Position numbers and translations under genes: made by a program. Under the pieces are notes generated by a model. It was not told the origin of the DNA. It ran no database searches and saw nothing but the letters and a program-made list of their open reading frames with translations. 64,000 bases of DNA from NCBI GenBank assembly GCA_964508225.1, contig CAZDRX010000006.1:1-64000 (forward strand), written 5' to 3'. Each line of letters begins with the position of its first letter. The first letter of the stretch is position 1. Origin of the DNA: CAZDRX01 sp964508225. Lineage in GTDB: Bacteria; Patescibacteriota; Gracilibacteria; Peribacterales; Peribacteraceae. Shown one piece after another: positions 55,150 through 63,807 of this stretch.

Positions 55150-55983
55150 ATGAAGCAGCTCTCCGTCATCGTCCCCACCTACCGGCGTAGCGAGATTCTC
55201 GCCGAGTGCCTCAGGCGTCTCGAGGCGCAGACCGTCGTGTCCGACATTGAGGTGATCGTGGTGAGTGACGGTGTTGATGAGAAGACCGCTGCACTTTTTG
55301 CGAAGAATGCTTGGCGTGTCTCCGTGAAGTTTTTCGAGATCGCAAAGAGCCAGCAAGGCAGTGCGCGCAACGAGGGATTACGGCATGCAGAAGGGCGCAG
55401 CGTCCTCTTCATCGGTGACGATATTTTCCTCGCACCCGATGCGTGCGAGCTGCACCTCGGTGCACTCAGGGCAAACCGCTCCGCTGTTCTCGGGTTCACC
55501 ACGTGGGATCCGGATGCAGGCATCACGCCGGTCATGAAATGGCTCGAGACGTCCGGGTGGCAGTTCGGATACCCGGCGATTGCACTGTTCGCGCACAAGT
55601 TTCTTCCCGCAGATCTCCAGCACCGGTACACCTACACGTCCCACATCAGCCTGCCGCTTGCCATTGCGAAGAAACACCCGTTCCGCACGGACGTGCACCT
55701 CTACGGCTGGGAGGATATCGAGTGGGGGATGCGTCTCAAGGCCGACGGTGTACAGGTGTATTACGAGCCGCACGCGAAGGCGCTTCATCACCACCACATC
55801 GAACTTCCGGATTCTCTCCGCCGTATGGAGACACTCGGGAAGTCCGCGGTCGAGATCAAAAAGCTGGTTCCGGGATTCGATCGCGTTCCGAAGGGGTGGA
55901 AGCTCCTCATCTACAGAATCACTGCGCTGCTGCCTACCATGGCCGGAAAGCATAGACACGCTTTCCTGCAAGCGATCCGCTAG
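55150..55983 (+). CDS. GT2-family glycosyltransferase
   Basis: The 277-residue enzyme is a family 2 glycosyltransferase: LSVIVPTYRRSEILAECL at the N-terminus, a VVSDGVDEKT nucleotide-binding region, the metal-binding region FIGDDIF, and GWEDIEWGMRL as the acceptor-site ED motif. It transfers a sugar from a nucleotide donor to a surface glycan precursor. The ATG at 55150 matches the family N-terminus; a TATCAT lies 12 nt before it. It ends in a 4-nt overlap with the convergent GT-C gene. Confidence 0.9.
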   Translation: MKQLSVIVPTYRRSEILAECLRRLEAQTVVSDIEVIVVSDGVDEKTAALFAKNAWRVSVKFFEIAKSQQGSARNEGLRHAEGRSVLFIGDDIFLAPDACELHLGALRANRSAVLGFTTWDPDAGITPVMKWLETSGWQFGYPAIALFAHKFLPADLQHRYTYTSHISLPLAIAKKHPFRTDVHLYGWEDIEWGMRLKADGVQVYYEPHAKALHHHHIELPDSLRRMETLGKSAVEIKKLVPGFDRVPKGWKLLIYRITALLPTMAGKHRHAFLQAIR

Positions 55984-57251
55984 GTCGTGACGCCGTCAGA
56001 CGCACGCGTCATGATTTCGCAGAGCCAGAGCAGAGCGACGATCTGCACCCCTGCGATGATGACGGGGACATTCGTGATGCTGTCACGGAACACCTGCGTG
56101 AGAATTTCATGGTGGAATGCCACCGTCATATTCAGAAAGAAGAGCACCGAAATCACACCGTATGCGACGGCGTTCCTCCGTTTCTGCAGACCCCAGGGCA
56201 GCGCGAGAGCGATGAAGGGAAACAGGTAGCGCTCGTGCATGTCTGTCCCTGTGAGGAAGACGGCGAGTGCGACGAAACCCGCTGCGAAAAACACCCACAG
56301 TGCGTTTTCGACGTGAGACAGGTCACCGCGCAGTTTTGTCCGGAGACCGAGAAGGACAGAACAGTACAGAGCTCCGGTGAGCATCATGCCGATCTGCGCC
56401 GCACTGATGCCGAGGAAGAACCCTGATGTGCTCGGGAGATCCCACGCGGTGTTCTTCAGCAGCAGCCACCAGAGATTGTAGGCATTCCACGACGTCCGTG
56501 AGATATGCATCACGTGCATGATGTTGAAGGTCTGCAGTACGAGCGGCAATTTCCCCTGGAGGAAGAACGGCAGGAGCACGGTTCCGGACGTGAGTGCGCT
56601 CGTGGCTGCCATCCACAGCATTGTCCGCAGATTCCAGGGAGTCAGAAAGACGATGAGCGGTGCAAACAGCAATGCCTGAGGCTTCGTGAGGACAGCGAGC
56701 GTGAAGAGAGCGGCTCCCATGCCACGCCGTCCCCAGATCATCATCACGAGGGTCGCGAATACGAAGAAGGTGTACAGGGAATCCGTCTGTCCCCACACGG
56801 CCGAGTCGTGCACGACCGCAGGCTGCAATGCGTACACTGCCGCTGCGAGCAGACCTTTCCGAACCTGTTTCCATCGCGCGAAGAGAACGAAGAGCATGAC
56901 GCTCGTGGCGAGATCCGCTCCCATGGCCGGGATTTTTGCGAAGACTCCGTGCGCCGGCTCGATCACCCGATAGTCAGGACCGTACGTCCATTGGTACAGA
57001 AGACCCGCACTCCGGAAGAAGAGAAGACTCACGGGCGGGTATGTCGGAAGAGTCCCGCTCGTCGTCTGACGCTCATACGATTCCACGAGTCCGAATTTCA
57101 CACTGCTCTCCATCCAACTCCGGTAGGTTGCCGTGTCACCGTTTCCTTCACCCGGGGCGAGAGAGAGGCGCACGGCTGCACCTGCGATCAGGATCGCAAT
57201 GAGCATGCCGCATGTCGCCAGTTTTCCGTGTGTGTATTTTGGGAGATGCAA
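55980..57251 (-). CDS. Polytopic GT-C-type glycosyltransferase (Gpi18-like)
   Basis: The 423-residue protein has about ten membrane helices. Segments such as GDTATYRSWM near the start, AVWGQTDSLYTFFVF, LTKPQALLFAPL and MHERYLFPFIALAL match the COG5542/Gpi18-like group of lipid-sugar-dependent mannosyltransferases. It would add sugars outside the membrane from polyprenyl-phosphate donors. The start is TTG 57251, seven nt after a TAAAAT (57264-57259); the next ATG is 15 codons in and would remove little but loses this spacing. Confidence 0.82.
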   Translation of the reverse strand: MHLPKYTHGKLATCGMLIAILIAGAAVRLSLAPGEGNGDTATYRSWMESSVKFGLVESYERQTTSGTLPTYPPVSLLFFRSAGLLYQWTYGPDYRVIEPAHGVFAKIPAMGADLATSVMLFVLFARWKQVRKGLLAAAVYALQPAVVHDSAVWGQTDSLYTFFVFATLVMMIWGRRGMGAALFTLAVLTKPQALLFAPLIVFLTPWNLRTMLWMAATSALTSGTVLLPFFLQGKLPLVLQTFNIMHVMHISRTSWNAYNLWWLLLKNTAWDLPSTSGFFLGISAAQIGMMLTGALYCSVLLGLRTKLRGDLSHVENALWVFFAAGFVALAVFLTGTDMHERYLFPFIALALPWGLQKRRNAVAYGVISVLFFLNMTVAFHHEILTQVFRDSITNVPVIIAGVQIVALLWLCEIMTRASDGVTT

Positions 57252-57374
57252 TCTCGTTATTTTAGCAGAAATAAGCCGTCTCCTCAAGAAGAGAGGACTA
57301 CATTCTGATGGAGTCAGTGCAGATCCTGATGAATATCAAAGATATACTATGCAATATAAAACTATTTATGTACA

Positions 57375-57404
57375 TTGCCCAAAACTGTCATTCCATGATA
57401 CGAT
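57375..57404 (+). promoter_or_regulatory. Candidate nusA promoter
   Basis: TTGCCC (57375-57380), 18 nt and TACGAT (57399-57404) preceded by TGA. Transcription would start near 57411 and leave a leader of about 79 nt ending in a C/T-rich tract before the nusA ATG. The spacer further upstream (57288-57370) is AT-rich. Confidence 0.5.
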
Positions 57405-57489
57405 AAGGAGACAGAACCTACTTTCAGATAGACACTGCCTCTGATACAGAGACGGTGGCTTTCCCGCTTCCCTTTTTCCCCTTCATCCC

Positions 57490-58737
57490 ATGCGCGCATC
57501 GTTTATTGCCGCCATCAACCAGCTCTGCGCAGAGCGTAACGTGAAAGCCGATGCCGTCCTCGAGGCCGTCCGTCAGGCGATCGCGACCGCGTACCGCAAG
57601 GACTTCGGAAACAAGGAACAGGAAATCCGCATCGTGCTCCGCGAGGATCAGGACATGCCGACCGTGCTCCTCATCAAGGAGGTCGTCGATGATGTCCTCA
57701 ACGAGAACTTCGAGATCAGTCTCAAAGATGCGCAGCGGATCAAGCCCGACGCCGAAGTGGGTGACGAGATCGAGATCGATGTCACACCTGTCGGCTACGG
57801 CCGTATCGCCGCGCAGGCCGCGAAGCAGGTCATCATCCAGAAGCTGCAGGAGTCCGAGAAACAGAGTCTCTTCGAGATGTTCAAGGACCGCGAGAACGAG
57901 CTCCTCACCGCCAACGTCACGAAGGTGGAGCCGAACTGGGTCACGCTTGAGATCGAAGGTATGACGGTCAGTCTCCCGTGGAAGGAACAGATTCCGGGTG
58001 AGCACTACTACACGGGCAAGCGTATCCGCGTGTACCTGGACAAAGTCGAGCTCACCGGCAAGGGCCCCCAGCTCCGTATCTCCCGCACGCATTCGAACCT
58101 CGTGAAGAAGCTTCTTGAGCTTGAGATCCCGGAGATCCGCAACGGCGACGTGCTCATCATGGCCATCGCGCGCGATGCCGGTATGCGCAGCAAAGTCGCG
58201 GTGAAGAGCAACGATCCGCGCATCGATCCCATCGGCGCCTGCGTCGGTCAGAAGGGTGTGCGCATCCAGGCCGTCATGGAGGAAATCAACGGCGAGCGCG
58301 TCGACATGATTGAGTGGTCGGAAGATCCGATCAAACTCATCTCCACTGCACTCCAGCCTGCTTCTATCTCCGCCGTCATCATCGTGAACGGTGAGCAGCA
58401 CGAGGATGAGGAAGGCCGCCTCGTGAAGAAGCGCGCCGCCGTCTTCGTGGAAGAGGCGCAGCGCCCCATGGCCATCGGTAAGAAGGGTCAGAACATCCGT
58501 CTCGCCACCCAGCTCTCCGGCTTCGAGCTCGATATGTACAACTACGAGGAACTCCCCGCCTTCAAGGCCAAGCTCGCCGAACTCAAGGGCGAGGAGGTGC
58601 AGGTCGCGATCCTGAACCAGCCCGCCGAGGGTGAGGCAGCTCCGGAGGCTGCAGCCGAGGAGCCGAAGGAAGAGGCTAAGGAGGAGAAGCCCGCCAAGAA
58701 GGAGAAGGAGCCGAAGGAAGAGAAGAAGGCGGAGTAG
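57490..58737 (+). CDS. nusA: Transcription termination/antitermination factor NusA
   Basis: NusA binds RNA polymerase and controls pausing, termination and rRNA antitermination. The 415-residue product has the N-terminal polymerase-binding domain, an S1 domain (about 130-200), two KH domains (GACVGQKGVRIQAVMEEINGE and AIGKKGQNIRLATQLSG), and a highly charged Glu/Lys/Pro/Ala tail (about 370-415) in place of the acidic repeats of some relatives. A bidirectional terminator follows 18 nt after the stop. Confidence 0.95.
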   Translation: MRASFIAAINQLCAERNVKADAVLEAVRQAIATAYRKDFGNKEQEIRIVLREDQDMPTVLLIKEVVDDVLNENFEISLKDAQRIKPDAEVGDEIEIDVTPVGYGRIAAQAAKQVIIQKLQESEKQSLFEMFKDRENELLTANVTKVEPNWVTLEIEGMTVSLPWKEQIPGEHYYTGKRIRVYLDKVELTGKGPQLRISRTHSNLVKKLLELEIPEIRNGDVLIMAIARDAGMRSKVAVKSNDPRIDPIGACVGQKGVRIQAVMEEINGERVDMIEWSEDPIKLISTALQPASISAVIIVNGEQHEDEEGRLVKKRAAVFVEEAQRPMAIGKKGQNIRLATQLSGFELDMYNYEELPAFKAKLAELKGEEVQVAILNQPAEGEAAPEAAAEEPKEEAKEEKPAKKEKEPKEEKKAE

Positions 58738-58755
58738 GGCACTCTCATGACATCC

Positions 58756-58788
58756 AAAAAAGCGGACCCCCCTCGGGCCCGCTTTTTT
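58756..58788. terminator. Bidirectional rho-independent terminator
   Basis: AAAAAAGCGG (58756-58765) pairs with CCGCTTTTTT (58779-58788), with further GC pairing inside. The A- and T-runs let it end both nusA and the convergent small exported protein gene. Confidence 0.85.
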
Positions 58789-58806
58789 CTTTCCTCCCGG
58801 CGCGGG

Positions 58807-59238
58807 TTATGAAGCGAACGCTGCGTCGATCATGACGGAGACGCTCGCTTTCAGGTCGACTCTGGCTTTCTCGATACAGGCGGCGACGGTGCTCTGGTCA
58901 GCCGATGCCTTGCAGACCTTCTTCGCCATGAGCACGACGGCGTTGATGGAACGCTTCATCATCTCCGTCAGACGGGTCGTCATCTTCTGTTCGATCTTCG
59001 CCTTCACCTCTGCGTTCGTCTTCACAGAGCCTGATCCGGAGTGGCGGAAGTCGTACATGTTCATCTTGGCATTCAGCGACATCGCCTGGCCGAAGTGGTT
59101 GCCGTTGTCATTTCTTTGTTCGTTGCCATGCACGCCGAGGCCGAACGCGAGTCCGAGACCTGCGGCGGAAGCGGGGGAGGCGGCGAGCAGCATGCCGGAA
59201 ACGGCAGCAGCGACGCCGAGGCGATAGAGAGTATTCAT
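58807..59238 (-). CDS. Small exported helical protein
   Basis: The 143-residue product has a signal peptide (NTLYRLGVAAAVSGMLLAASPASA), a short Gly/Asn-rich part, and a helical C-terminal domain with two cysteines (KVCKASADQS and AACIEKA) that could pair. No family is recognised. The start is fixed by the signal peptide; the leader is T/C-rich, with a TATTCC about 15 nt upstream. Confidence 0.7.
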   Translation of the reverse strand: MNTLYRLGVAAAVSGMLLAASPASAAGLGLAFGLGVHGNEQRNDNGNHFGQAMSLNAKMNMYDFRHSGSGSVKTNAEVKAKIEQKMTTRLTEMMKRSINAVVLMAKKVCKASADQSTVAACIEKARVDLKASVSVMIDAAFAS

Positions 59239-59354
59239 ACAGAATGTGGGAATGGAATAAAAAGCATGTCGGTGGATCCGGAGATGAAGACGGCTCATAC
59301 CGTCAACTCTTACCTGCTCTACTCTGCGATGCATGGAGGCGGTATGGTGAAGGC

Positions 59355-61622
59355 ATGAAATTTCCGGATATCCGCCTGCTGGTGCTCGATACCGAAACGA
59401 CGGGCTTCGTGCCCAAGGTGCACCGCGTCATGGAGTACGCGTCGGCGTTGATCGAGGACGGCAAGCTCACACACGAATTCGAGCAGCTTCTTGAGCTCCC
59501 CGCCGGAGCGGAGATTCCGGAGGCCGTGCAGGTGCTGACGCGCATTTACCCCGAAGATCTCACGGGTAAGCCGACGTTCACGGACATCCTCCCGAAGATC
59601 GAAGCGATGCTCACGCCGGACACGGTGATCGTGGGACAGAACGTGAAGTTCGACCTCGGCATGCTCAGAGGCGAAGGTCTCGATCTCACGGAGCGGCCGT
59701 GGATCGACACGGCGATGCTCGCATCGATCGTCTTCCCCGAGCTTCACAGCTACTCCCTCGGGTACGTGAGCAAGGCGCTCAAGCTCGATCACACGCCGCC
59801 GCACAGAGCCCTCGGGGACGTGCGTGCCACGGTGCAGTTCCTCGGCAAGTGCTGGGAGCGGCTCCGTGAACTCCCGCCGGAGGACGTCGCGGCGATCCGG
59901 GACCTCGCTGCCCGCGGTCCGGAGGGATACATGCGCCTTTTCTCGACACTCGAGAGCACGAAGAAGGTACGGCCTTCATGGCTGAAGACCCCCGCCACCC
60001 GTGTACACACTACGACGGGCGTCTCCATCGATCCTCCGGAGGCCGGTACGGTGCAGCTCGTCGAGGAACCCGTGGATCACACATTCATCTCGTCGGTGCT
60101 CGCCGGACTGAAGGGCGCTTCGTGGTGTGCGGTCAAAAACATCGAGGCGGCGGTCGGCCGTCATGCGGAGATCGGCGATCTCACCGTGCTCTATCCGCCG
60201 GAGTTTCTCGTTTCGGGCGTCTCCAGAAAGGAGTTTCTCGCGCAGAAGGAATTCACTCCGGATGAGCTGACGCTCGCGATCAAGTTCGCGCTCTACCCGT
60301 GCACCGTGCGTTCGGAGCTTCCGCTTCACGGCGAGGAGTACGCGGTCTTCGCGGGCAAGCTTGCGGCCGCATCCGATTCCCCCGAGTACCGCGCGCTCCA
60401 GAAGAAAGCCGAAGCGGGCCCGACGGCACTCAGTCATCAGCACCTTCTCACGATCAGTGCTGATCCCGATCATCCGCTTCCGAAGGACATCTCCCTCATC
60501 GTCGATGATGCCTCGATGCTCGAGGACACCGCGACGAATGCGTTCGCGTGGACGTGCCACATCCCGAGCCTCCGCGCATCGTCGCAGGGCAATGCCGTGC
60601 TCACGAAGTGCGTCGACCTGATCGAACTCTTCGCCGAGCGCGTACGTGCCGATACGGATCTCCGGTATCTGGCTCCGTCCGATCTCGAATCCAAGGATTG
60701 CTCGGAACTGAAGAACACGCTCGCCGGAGCACTCACGGAAGACATGCCGCCGCAGGCGAAGCGTGCGCTCAGTGAGCTCCAGAATATCCTCGACGCACAG
60801 AACCTCGCCGGACGCTTCGCGTGGATCGAGACGATGAAAGACGGCAGCAAGACGATCAAATCCGTCCCCGAGGACATCGCCCAGCTCCTCGCAGGCAGGC
60901 TCTACTCAAGTGTGAAGACGACACTCCTCATCCCGCCCGGCAGCGCCGAGTCTCTCGCCACCATTCTGTCTCCGCGTTCCCCGCGCGCTCTTCGTGCATC
61001 GTCACTTCCGCCGCCGGTATTCACCCTCTCGATGCCCGTCGGCGTGTCGCTGGAATCCGTGCTCCTGCAGCCGAAGGGCAAGACGATCGTCATCGTGCCG
61101 AGCAAGCGCACGATCGAAGACATCTTTACGCGTCACACCGAACGCCTGGAGGAAGAGGGCGTGACACTCCTCTGTCAGGGATTCAGCGGAGGAGCCAGCC
61201 GCATGCAGGCGGAATTCAGCATCGCGAAGGCTCCGGCGGTCATGCTCATGACGCCGTGGATGTACGAGGGGCTCGATCTCGAACCCGACATGGTGGATGC
61301 GCTCTATCTCCAGTCTCTCCCGTTCGACCACCCCGCACATGCTGTGGTGAGCCGCCGCGCACTGCGCTTCCGCGACGGCTTCTCGGATTATTCGCTCCCG
61401 CGTCTGCAGCACAGGCTCTTCCGCCTCTTCCGCACGTTCTCGCGTCATGCGAAGAAGGGTTCCGTGTTCCAAATTCTCGATGACCGGCTCCGTACCAAGG
61501 ACTACGGCAAGCGCACGGCGAAGTATCTCGAGACATTCTTCGCTCCGGCGAATGCACTCTCACCCGTGTCTTCAGGTGAAATCCTAAAGAAGAAAGCTGC
61601 CGATCAAATGCCCCTTCTTTAA
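59355..61622 (+). CDS. DnaQ-type exonuclease fused to a degenerate DinG-like helicase
   Basis: The 755-residue protein starts with a DEDDh 3'-5' exonuclease domain: DTETTG (D12, E14), VGQNVKFDLGML, and HRALGDVRA with the last acidic residue. The rest has the end of a DinG/XPD-like helicase: LIVDDASML at the DEAH position, TIVIVPSKRTIEDIF, TPWMYEGLDLEPDMVDALYLQSLPFDHP and LPRLQHRLFRLFRT in place of the usual QxxGRxIR. A Walker A (GxGKT/S) motif was not found. So it probably has exonuclease but no ATP-driven unwinding activity. The ATG is 6 nt after a TATGGT. Confidence 0.8.
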   Translation: MKFPDIRLLVLDTETTGFVPKVHRVMEYASALIEDGKLTHEFEQLLELPAGAEIPEAVQVLTRIYPEDLTGKPTFTDILPKIEAMLTPDTVIVGQNVKFDLGMLRGEGLDLTERPWIDTAMLASIVFPELHSYSLGYVSKALKLDHTPPHRALGDVRATVQFLGKCWERLRELPPEDVAAIRDLAARGPEGYMRLFSTLESTKKVRPSWLKTPATRVHTTTGVSIDPPEAGTVQLVEEPVDHTFISSVLAGLKGASWCAVKNIEAAVGRHAEIGDLTVLYPPEFLVSGVSRKEFLAQKEFTPDELTLAIKFALYPCTVRSELPLHGEEYAVFAGKLAAASDSPEYRALQKKAEAGPTALSHQHLLTISADPDHPLPKDISLIVDDASMLEDTATNAFAWTCHIPSLRASSQGNAVLTKCVDLIELFAERVRADTDLRYLAPSDLESKDCSELKNTLAGALTEDMPPQAKRALSELQNILDAQNLAGRFAWIETMKDGSKTIKSVPEDIAQLLAGRLYSSVKTTLLIPPGSAESLATILSPRSPRALRASSLPPPVFTLSMPVGVSLESVLLQPKGKTIVIVPSKRTIEDIFTRHTERLEEEGVTLLCQGFSGGASRMQAEFSIAKAPAVMLMTPWMYEGLDLEPDMVDALYLQSLPFDHPAHAVVSRRALRFRDGFSDYSLPRLQHRLFRLFRTFSRHAKKGSVFQILDDRLRTKDYGKRTAKYLETFFAPANALSPVSSGEILKKKAADQMPLL

Positions 61623-61640
61623 AGAAAATTCGTAGAGAAC

Positions 61641-61726
61641 GCGGCGAAGGCAAGCTCCGCTTGCCTGGAGCCGCCACCTTGCCGGAAGGATGGTTCACGG
61701 AAGGAAACCCGGAGGGTTGCCTTCCG
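61641..61726. repeat. Two hairpins in the spacer before the glycosylphosphotransferase stop
   Basis: A compound hairpin (GCGGC/GCCGC with inner GGCAAGC-tcc-GCTTGCC, 61641-61674) and a second one (CGGAAGG/CCTTCCG with inner AACCC/GGGTT, 61698-61726) occupy the space between two convergent genes. Neither has a T-run. They may still act as transcription or mRNA-end barriers. Confidence 0.5.
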
Positions 61727-61729
61727 TTC

Positions 61730-63121
61730 CTATTCACCCCGTCCGAACAGGACGACGAAGAATGTGCGCCAGAGCACCCAGAAATCCATCATTACCGACC
61801 AGTCCTCGATGTACCGGAGGTCGAGATTCACCTCGTCGTCGAACTTGAGATCCGATCGCCCCGAGATCTGTGCGAGCCCCGTGATACCGGGACGCACGGT
61901 GAAGACTCTGCGAGCACGCGTGTCGTAGCGTGCGACTTCCGAGGGCAGGTGCGGGCGGGGGCCGACAAGCGACAACTGTCCGGCGATGACATTGAGGAGC
62001 TGTGGCAGCTCGTCCAAGCTGAAGCGACGCAGCACTTTGCCGAGCGGGGTCACACGCGGATCGTTCTTGATCTTGAAGAGCGGGCCGTCACAGCGGTGAT
62101 TGAGCTCCTCAAGCTCCTGCTTTCTGGCATCGGCGTCGCGGCACATCGTGCGGAATTTCAGGATCGCAATCTCACGTCTGCCGCCTTTCCCCGTGCGCCG
62201 GCTCACGTAGAGGATCGGCAACCCTGATGTGATGAGGACGAGGAGTGCGGTGAGAAGAAGTAGAGGGGAGAGGATGATCGTGAGGAGCGTACCCAGGACG
62301 AGATCGATGACGCGTTTCGTCACTCTGCCCCAGCCGTCGAGCGGGGTGGGCTGGAACCGGAGCATCGGGGTCAGACCGATCGTGTCGATGCGCAGCAGGT
62401 GGGGGACATCCGCAAACACGGGAGGCACGTAGGCATAGCCGATCTGACGGCTCCGGCATGCATCGATGAGCTCGGCGGTCGCGCTGCTCGTCGGATTCGC
62501 ATCCGTATGGAGCACGAGATCGATCGGGGTCTCTGCATGGCACTTCATCACGTCCTGCGCTGTCGGCACGTGGCCTTCGTACGCGTAGCGCACGTCCTTC
62601 TTCAGGTCGTGCACCACGATGGCCGAGAGCGGTACCGCACCGCACGAGAGGACGCGGCGCCTGCCGATGCCGTGCTTCAGGAGCCGCCGCTGGAACAAGA
62701 TGAGCGCCGAGCGGCCGAGCAGCGAGAAGAGTGTGAGCAGTACCGTGGCGATGCCGAGGAGCGCGCGTGAGAAGAAGAGCTGTTTCTGGATGAGGAAGAA
62801 CCACGCCACGATGAGCGCCGTCCAGAGGAGTGATGCCACAATGATGAGCCGGATTTCCTTCCACACGCCGAGTGTGGTCTTGAGCGCGTAGAGACGGAGG
62901 GATGCGGAGATGAGCAGATAGCCGAACACCGCGGGGATCACGAAGCTCTGCACGTAGTACTCGAGCGGCGGGAGATTCCCGGGGAGGAGCAGGAGCTGCA
63001 CGTTCGGGATCAGGTCCACGTTCGATTCACGCAGACGGTACGCGAGCAGGAGTGCCGCGGTGCACGCGAGCGCGTCCAAGGGGATCCGGACGATGCCGAA
63101 GATGATCTCCGATCGCTTCAC
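61730..63121 (-). CDS. Polyprenyl glycosylphosphotransferase (WbaP/PssY-like)
   Basis: The 463-residue enzyme initiates surface glycan synthesis by moving a sugar-1-phosphate from a nucleotide sugar to undecaprenyl phosphate. It has four N-terminal membrane helices, a Rossmann-like middle part, a further hydrophobic hairpin (about 270-305) and the catalytic C-terminal domain with ILKFRTM, LRRFSLDELPQLLNV, LVGPRP and RPGITGLAQISGR. The start is GTG 63121, seven nt after a TACACT (63134-63129). Confidence 0.93.
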   Translation of the reverse strand: MKRSEIIFGIVRIPLDALACTAALLLAYRLRESNVDLIPNVQLLLLPGNLPPLEYYVQSFVIPAVFGYLLISASLRLYALKTTLGVWKEIRLIIVASLLWTALIVAWFFLIQKQLFFSRALLGIATVLLTLFSLLGRSALILFQRRLLKHGIGRRRVLSCGAVPLSAIVVHDLKKDVRYAYEGHVPTAQDVMKCHAETPIDLVLHTDANPTSSATAELIDACRSRQIGYAYVPPVFADVPHLLRIDTIGLTPMLRFQPTPLDGWGRVTKRVIDLVLGTLLTIILSPLLLLTALLVLITSGLPILYVSRRTGKGGRREIAILKFRTMCRDADARKQELEELNHRCDGPLFKIKNDPRVTPLGKVLRRFSLDELPQLLNVIAGQLSLVGPRPHLPSEVARYDTRARRVFTVRPGITGLAQISGRSDLKFDDEVNLDLRYIEDWSVMMDFWVLWRTFFVVLFGRGE

Positions 63122-63177
63122 ACGCCGCAGTGTACCCGAAACAAGACCGATTGTGAGGTTCAGGGCTTCCTGCCAAC

Positions 63178-63199
63178 AAAAAAGACCGGTTACCCGATC
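63178..63199 (-). terminator. Rho-independent terminator of rnpB
   Basis: On the minus strand GATCGG pairs with CCGGTC (one T-G pair) around GTAA, followed by six Ts. It lies 9 nt after the predicted 3' end of RNase P RNA. Confidence 0.8.
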
Positions 63200-63208
63200 T
63201 CCTTTGTT

Positions 63209-63571
63209 CCTGCTCTTTGTACGCCGGATTCTGTCTGGCCCCGCGCAAAGCGCGAGTTAGATGATCATCTCTCTAGCCGGTCGGTTGCCCGAGCGGTCGA
63301 GCGGAGGGGTGATCGGTCTCACGGAACCATGAGAGATCCCTTTCACCCAATTCCTCCTTGCAGCACCGAGAGTTTGCCAAGCCACTTGCGTGACTCCTCG
63401 GTTCCCGAGGCGTTTCACTCCCAGTTTCCCGGGATCGTCTCTGTGGCACTAGTCCTCACGCGCCTTTACCTGATATATGACGCGCGGATGGGCGTTACCC
63501 ACTCAGCGTTCCATTGCTGTCCGGACGTTCCTCTCACCGTTTGACGGGCGAGCGATCATCGAAAGAGCAGG
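63209..63571 (-). ncRNA. rnpB: RNase P RNA
   Basis: RNase P RNA is the catalytic subunit that removes 5' leaders from pre-tRNA. On the minus strand the conserved 5' core GAGGAACGTCCGGAC and the 3' core ACAGAATCCGGCGTAC are present at the right distance, together forming P4. The ends pair as P1 (CCTGCTCTTT with AAAGAGCAGG). Length is about 363 nt. A TACAAT precedes it and a terminator follows. tRNA-Thr lies 80 bp away on the other strand. Confidence 0.93.
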
Positions 63572-63578
63572 AATCCTT

Positions 63579-63584
63579 ATTGTA
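63579..63584 (-). promoter_or_regulatory. Extended -10 element of rnpB
   Basis: Minus-strand TGGTACAAT: an extended -10 with the hexamer at 63584-63579. It predicts a start at about 63572, matching the P1-defined 5' end of the RNA. This supports TACAAT as a real -10 in this organism. Confidence 0.6.
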
Positions 63585-63650
63585 CCATATTCTTCCCGCT
63601 CCAGATATACTGCGCCGCACAGTGCTCTTTTCATCGTCTTTAGATTCTTC

Positions 63651-63726
63651 GCCGCTTTAGCTCAGCTGGTAGAGCAACGCACTTGTAATGCGTGGGTCGT
63701 CGGTTCGATTCCGACAAGCGGCTCCA
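63651..63726 (+). tRNA. tRNA-Thr (anticodon TGT)
   Basis: A perfect cloverleaf: acceptor GCCGCTT/AAGCGGC, D stem GCTC/GAGC, anticodon stem ACGCA/TGCGT around CTTGTAA, T stem GTCGG/CCGAC around TTCGATT. The anticodon TGT reads ACA and other ACN codons. CCA is encoded at 63724-63726. Confidence 0.97.
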
Positions 63727-63801
63727 TTTTCTCTTCAGCTGGTAGAGCAACTCACTCGTAAGCGTAGAGTCGTCCGGTTCTTCACCGACCAAGCGGCTCC
63801 A
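63727..63801 (+). pseudogene. Decayed second copy of tRNA-Thr (anticodon position CGT)
   Basis: Directly after tRNA-Thr comes a second sequence with strong similarity to it: CAGCTGGTAGAGCAAC, the loop CTCGTAA (CGT, Thr) and the end AAGCGGCTCCA are kept. The 5' acceptor arm has been replaced by a T/C-rich stretch that cannot pair, the anticodon stem is broken and the T arm carries changes. It is best read as a tRNA pseudogene from a tandem duplication; an integration-site remnant is an alternative. Confidence 0.7.
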
Positions 63802-63807
63802 CACTTC

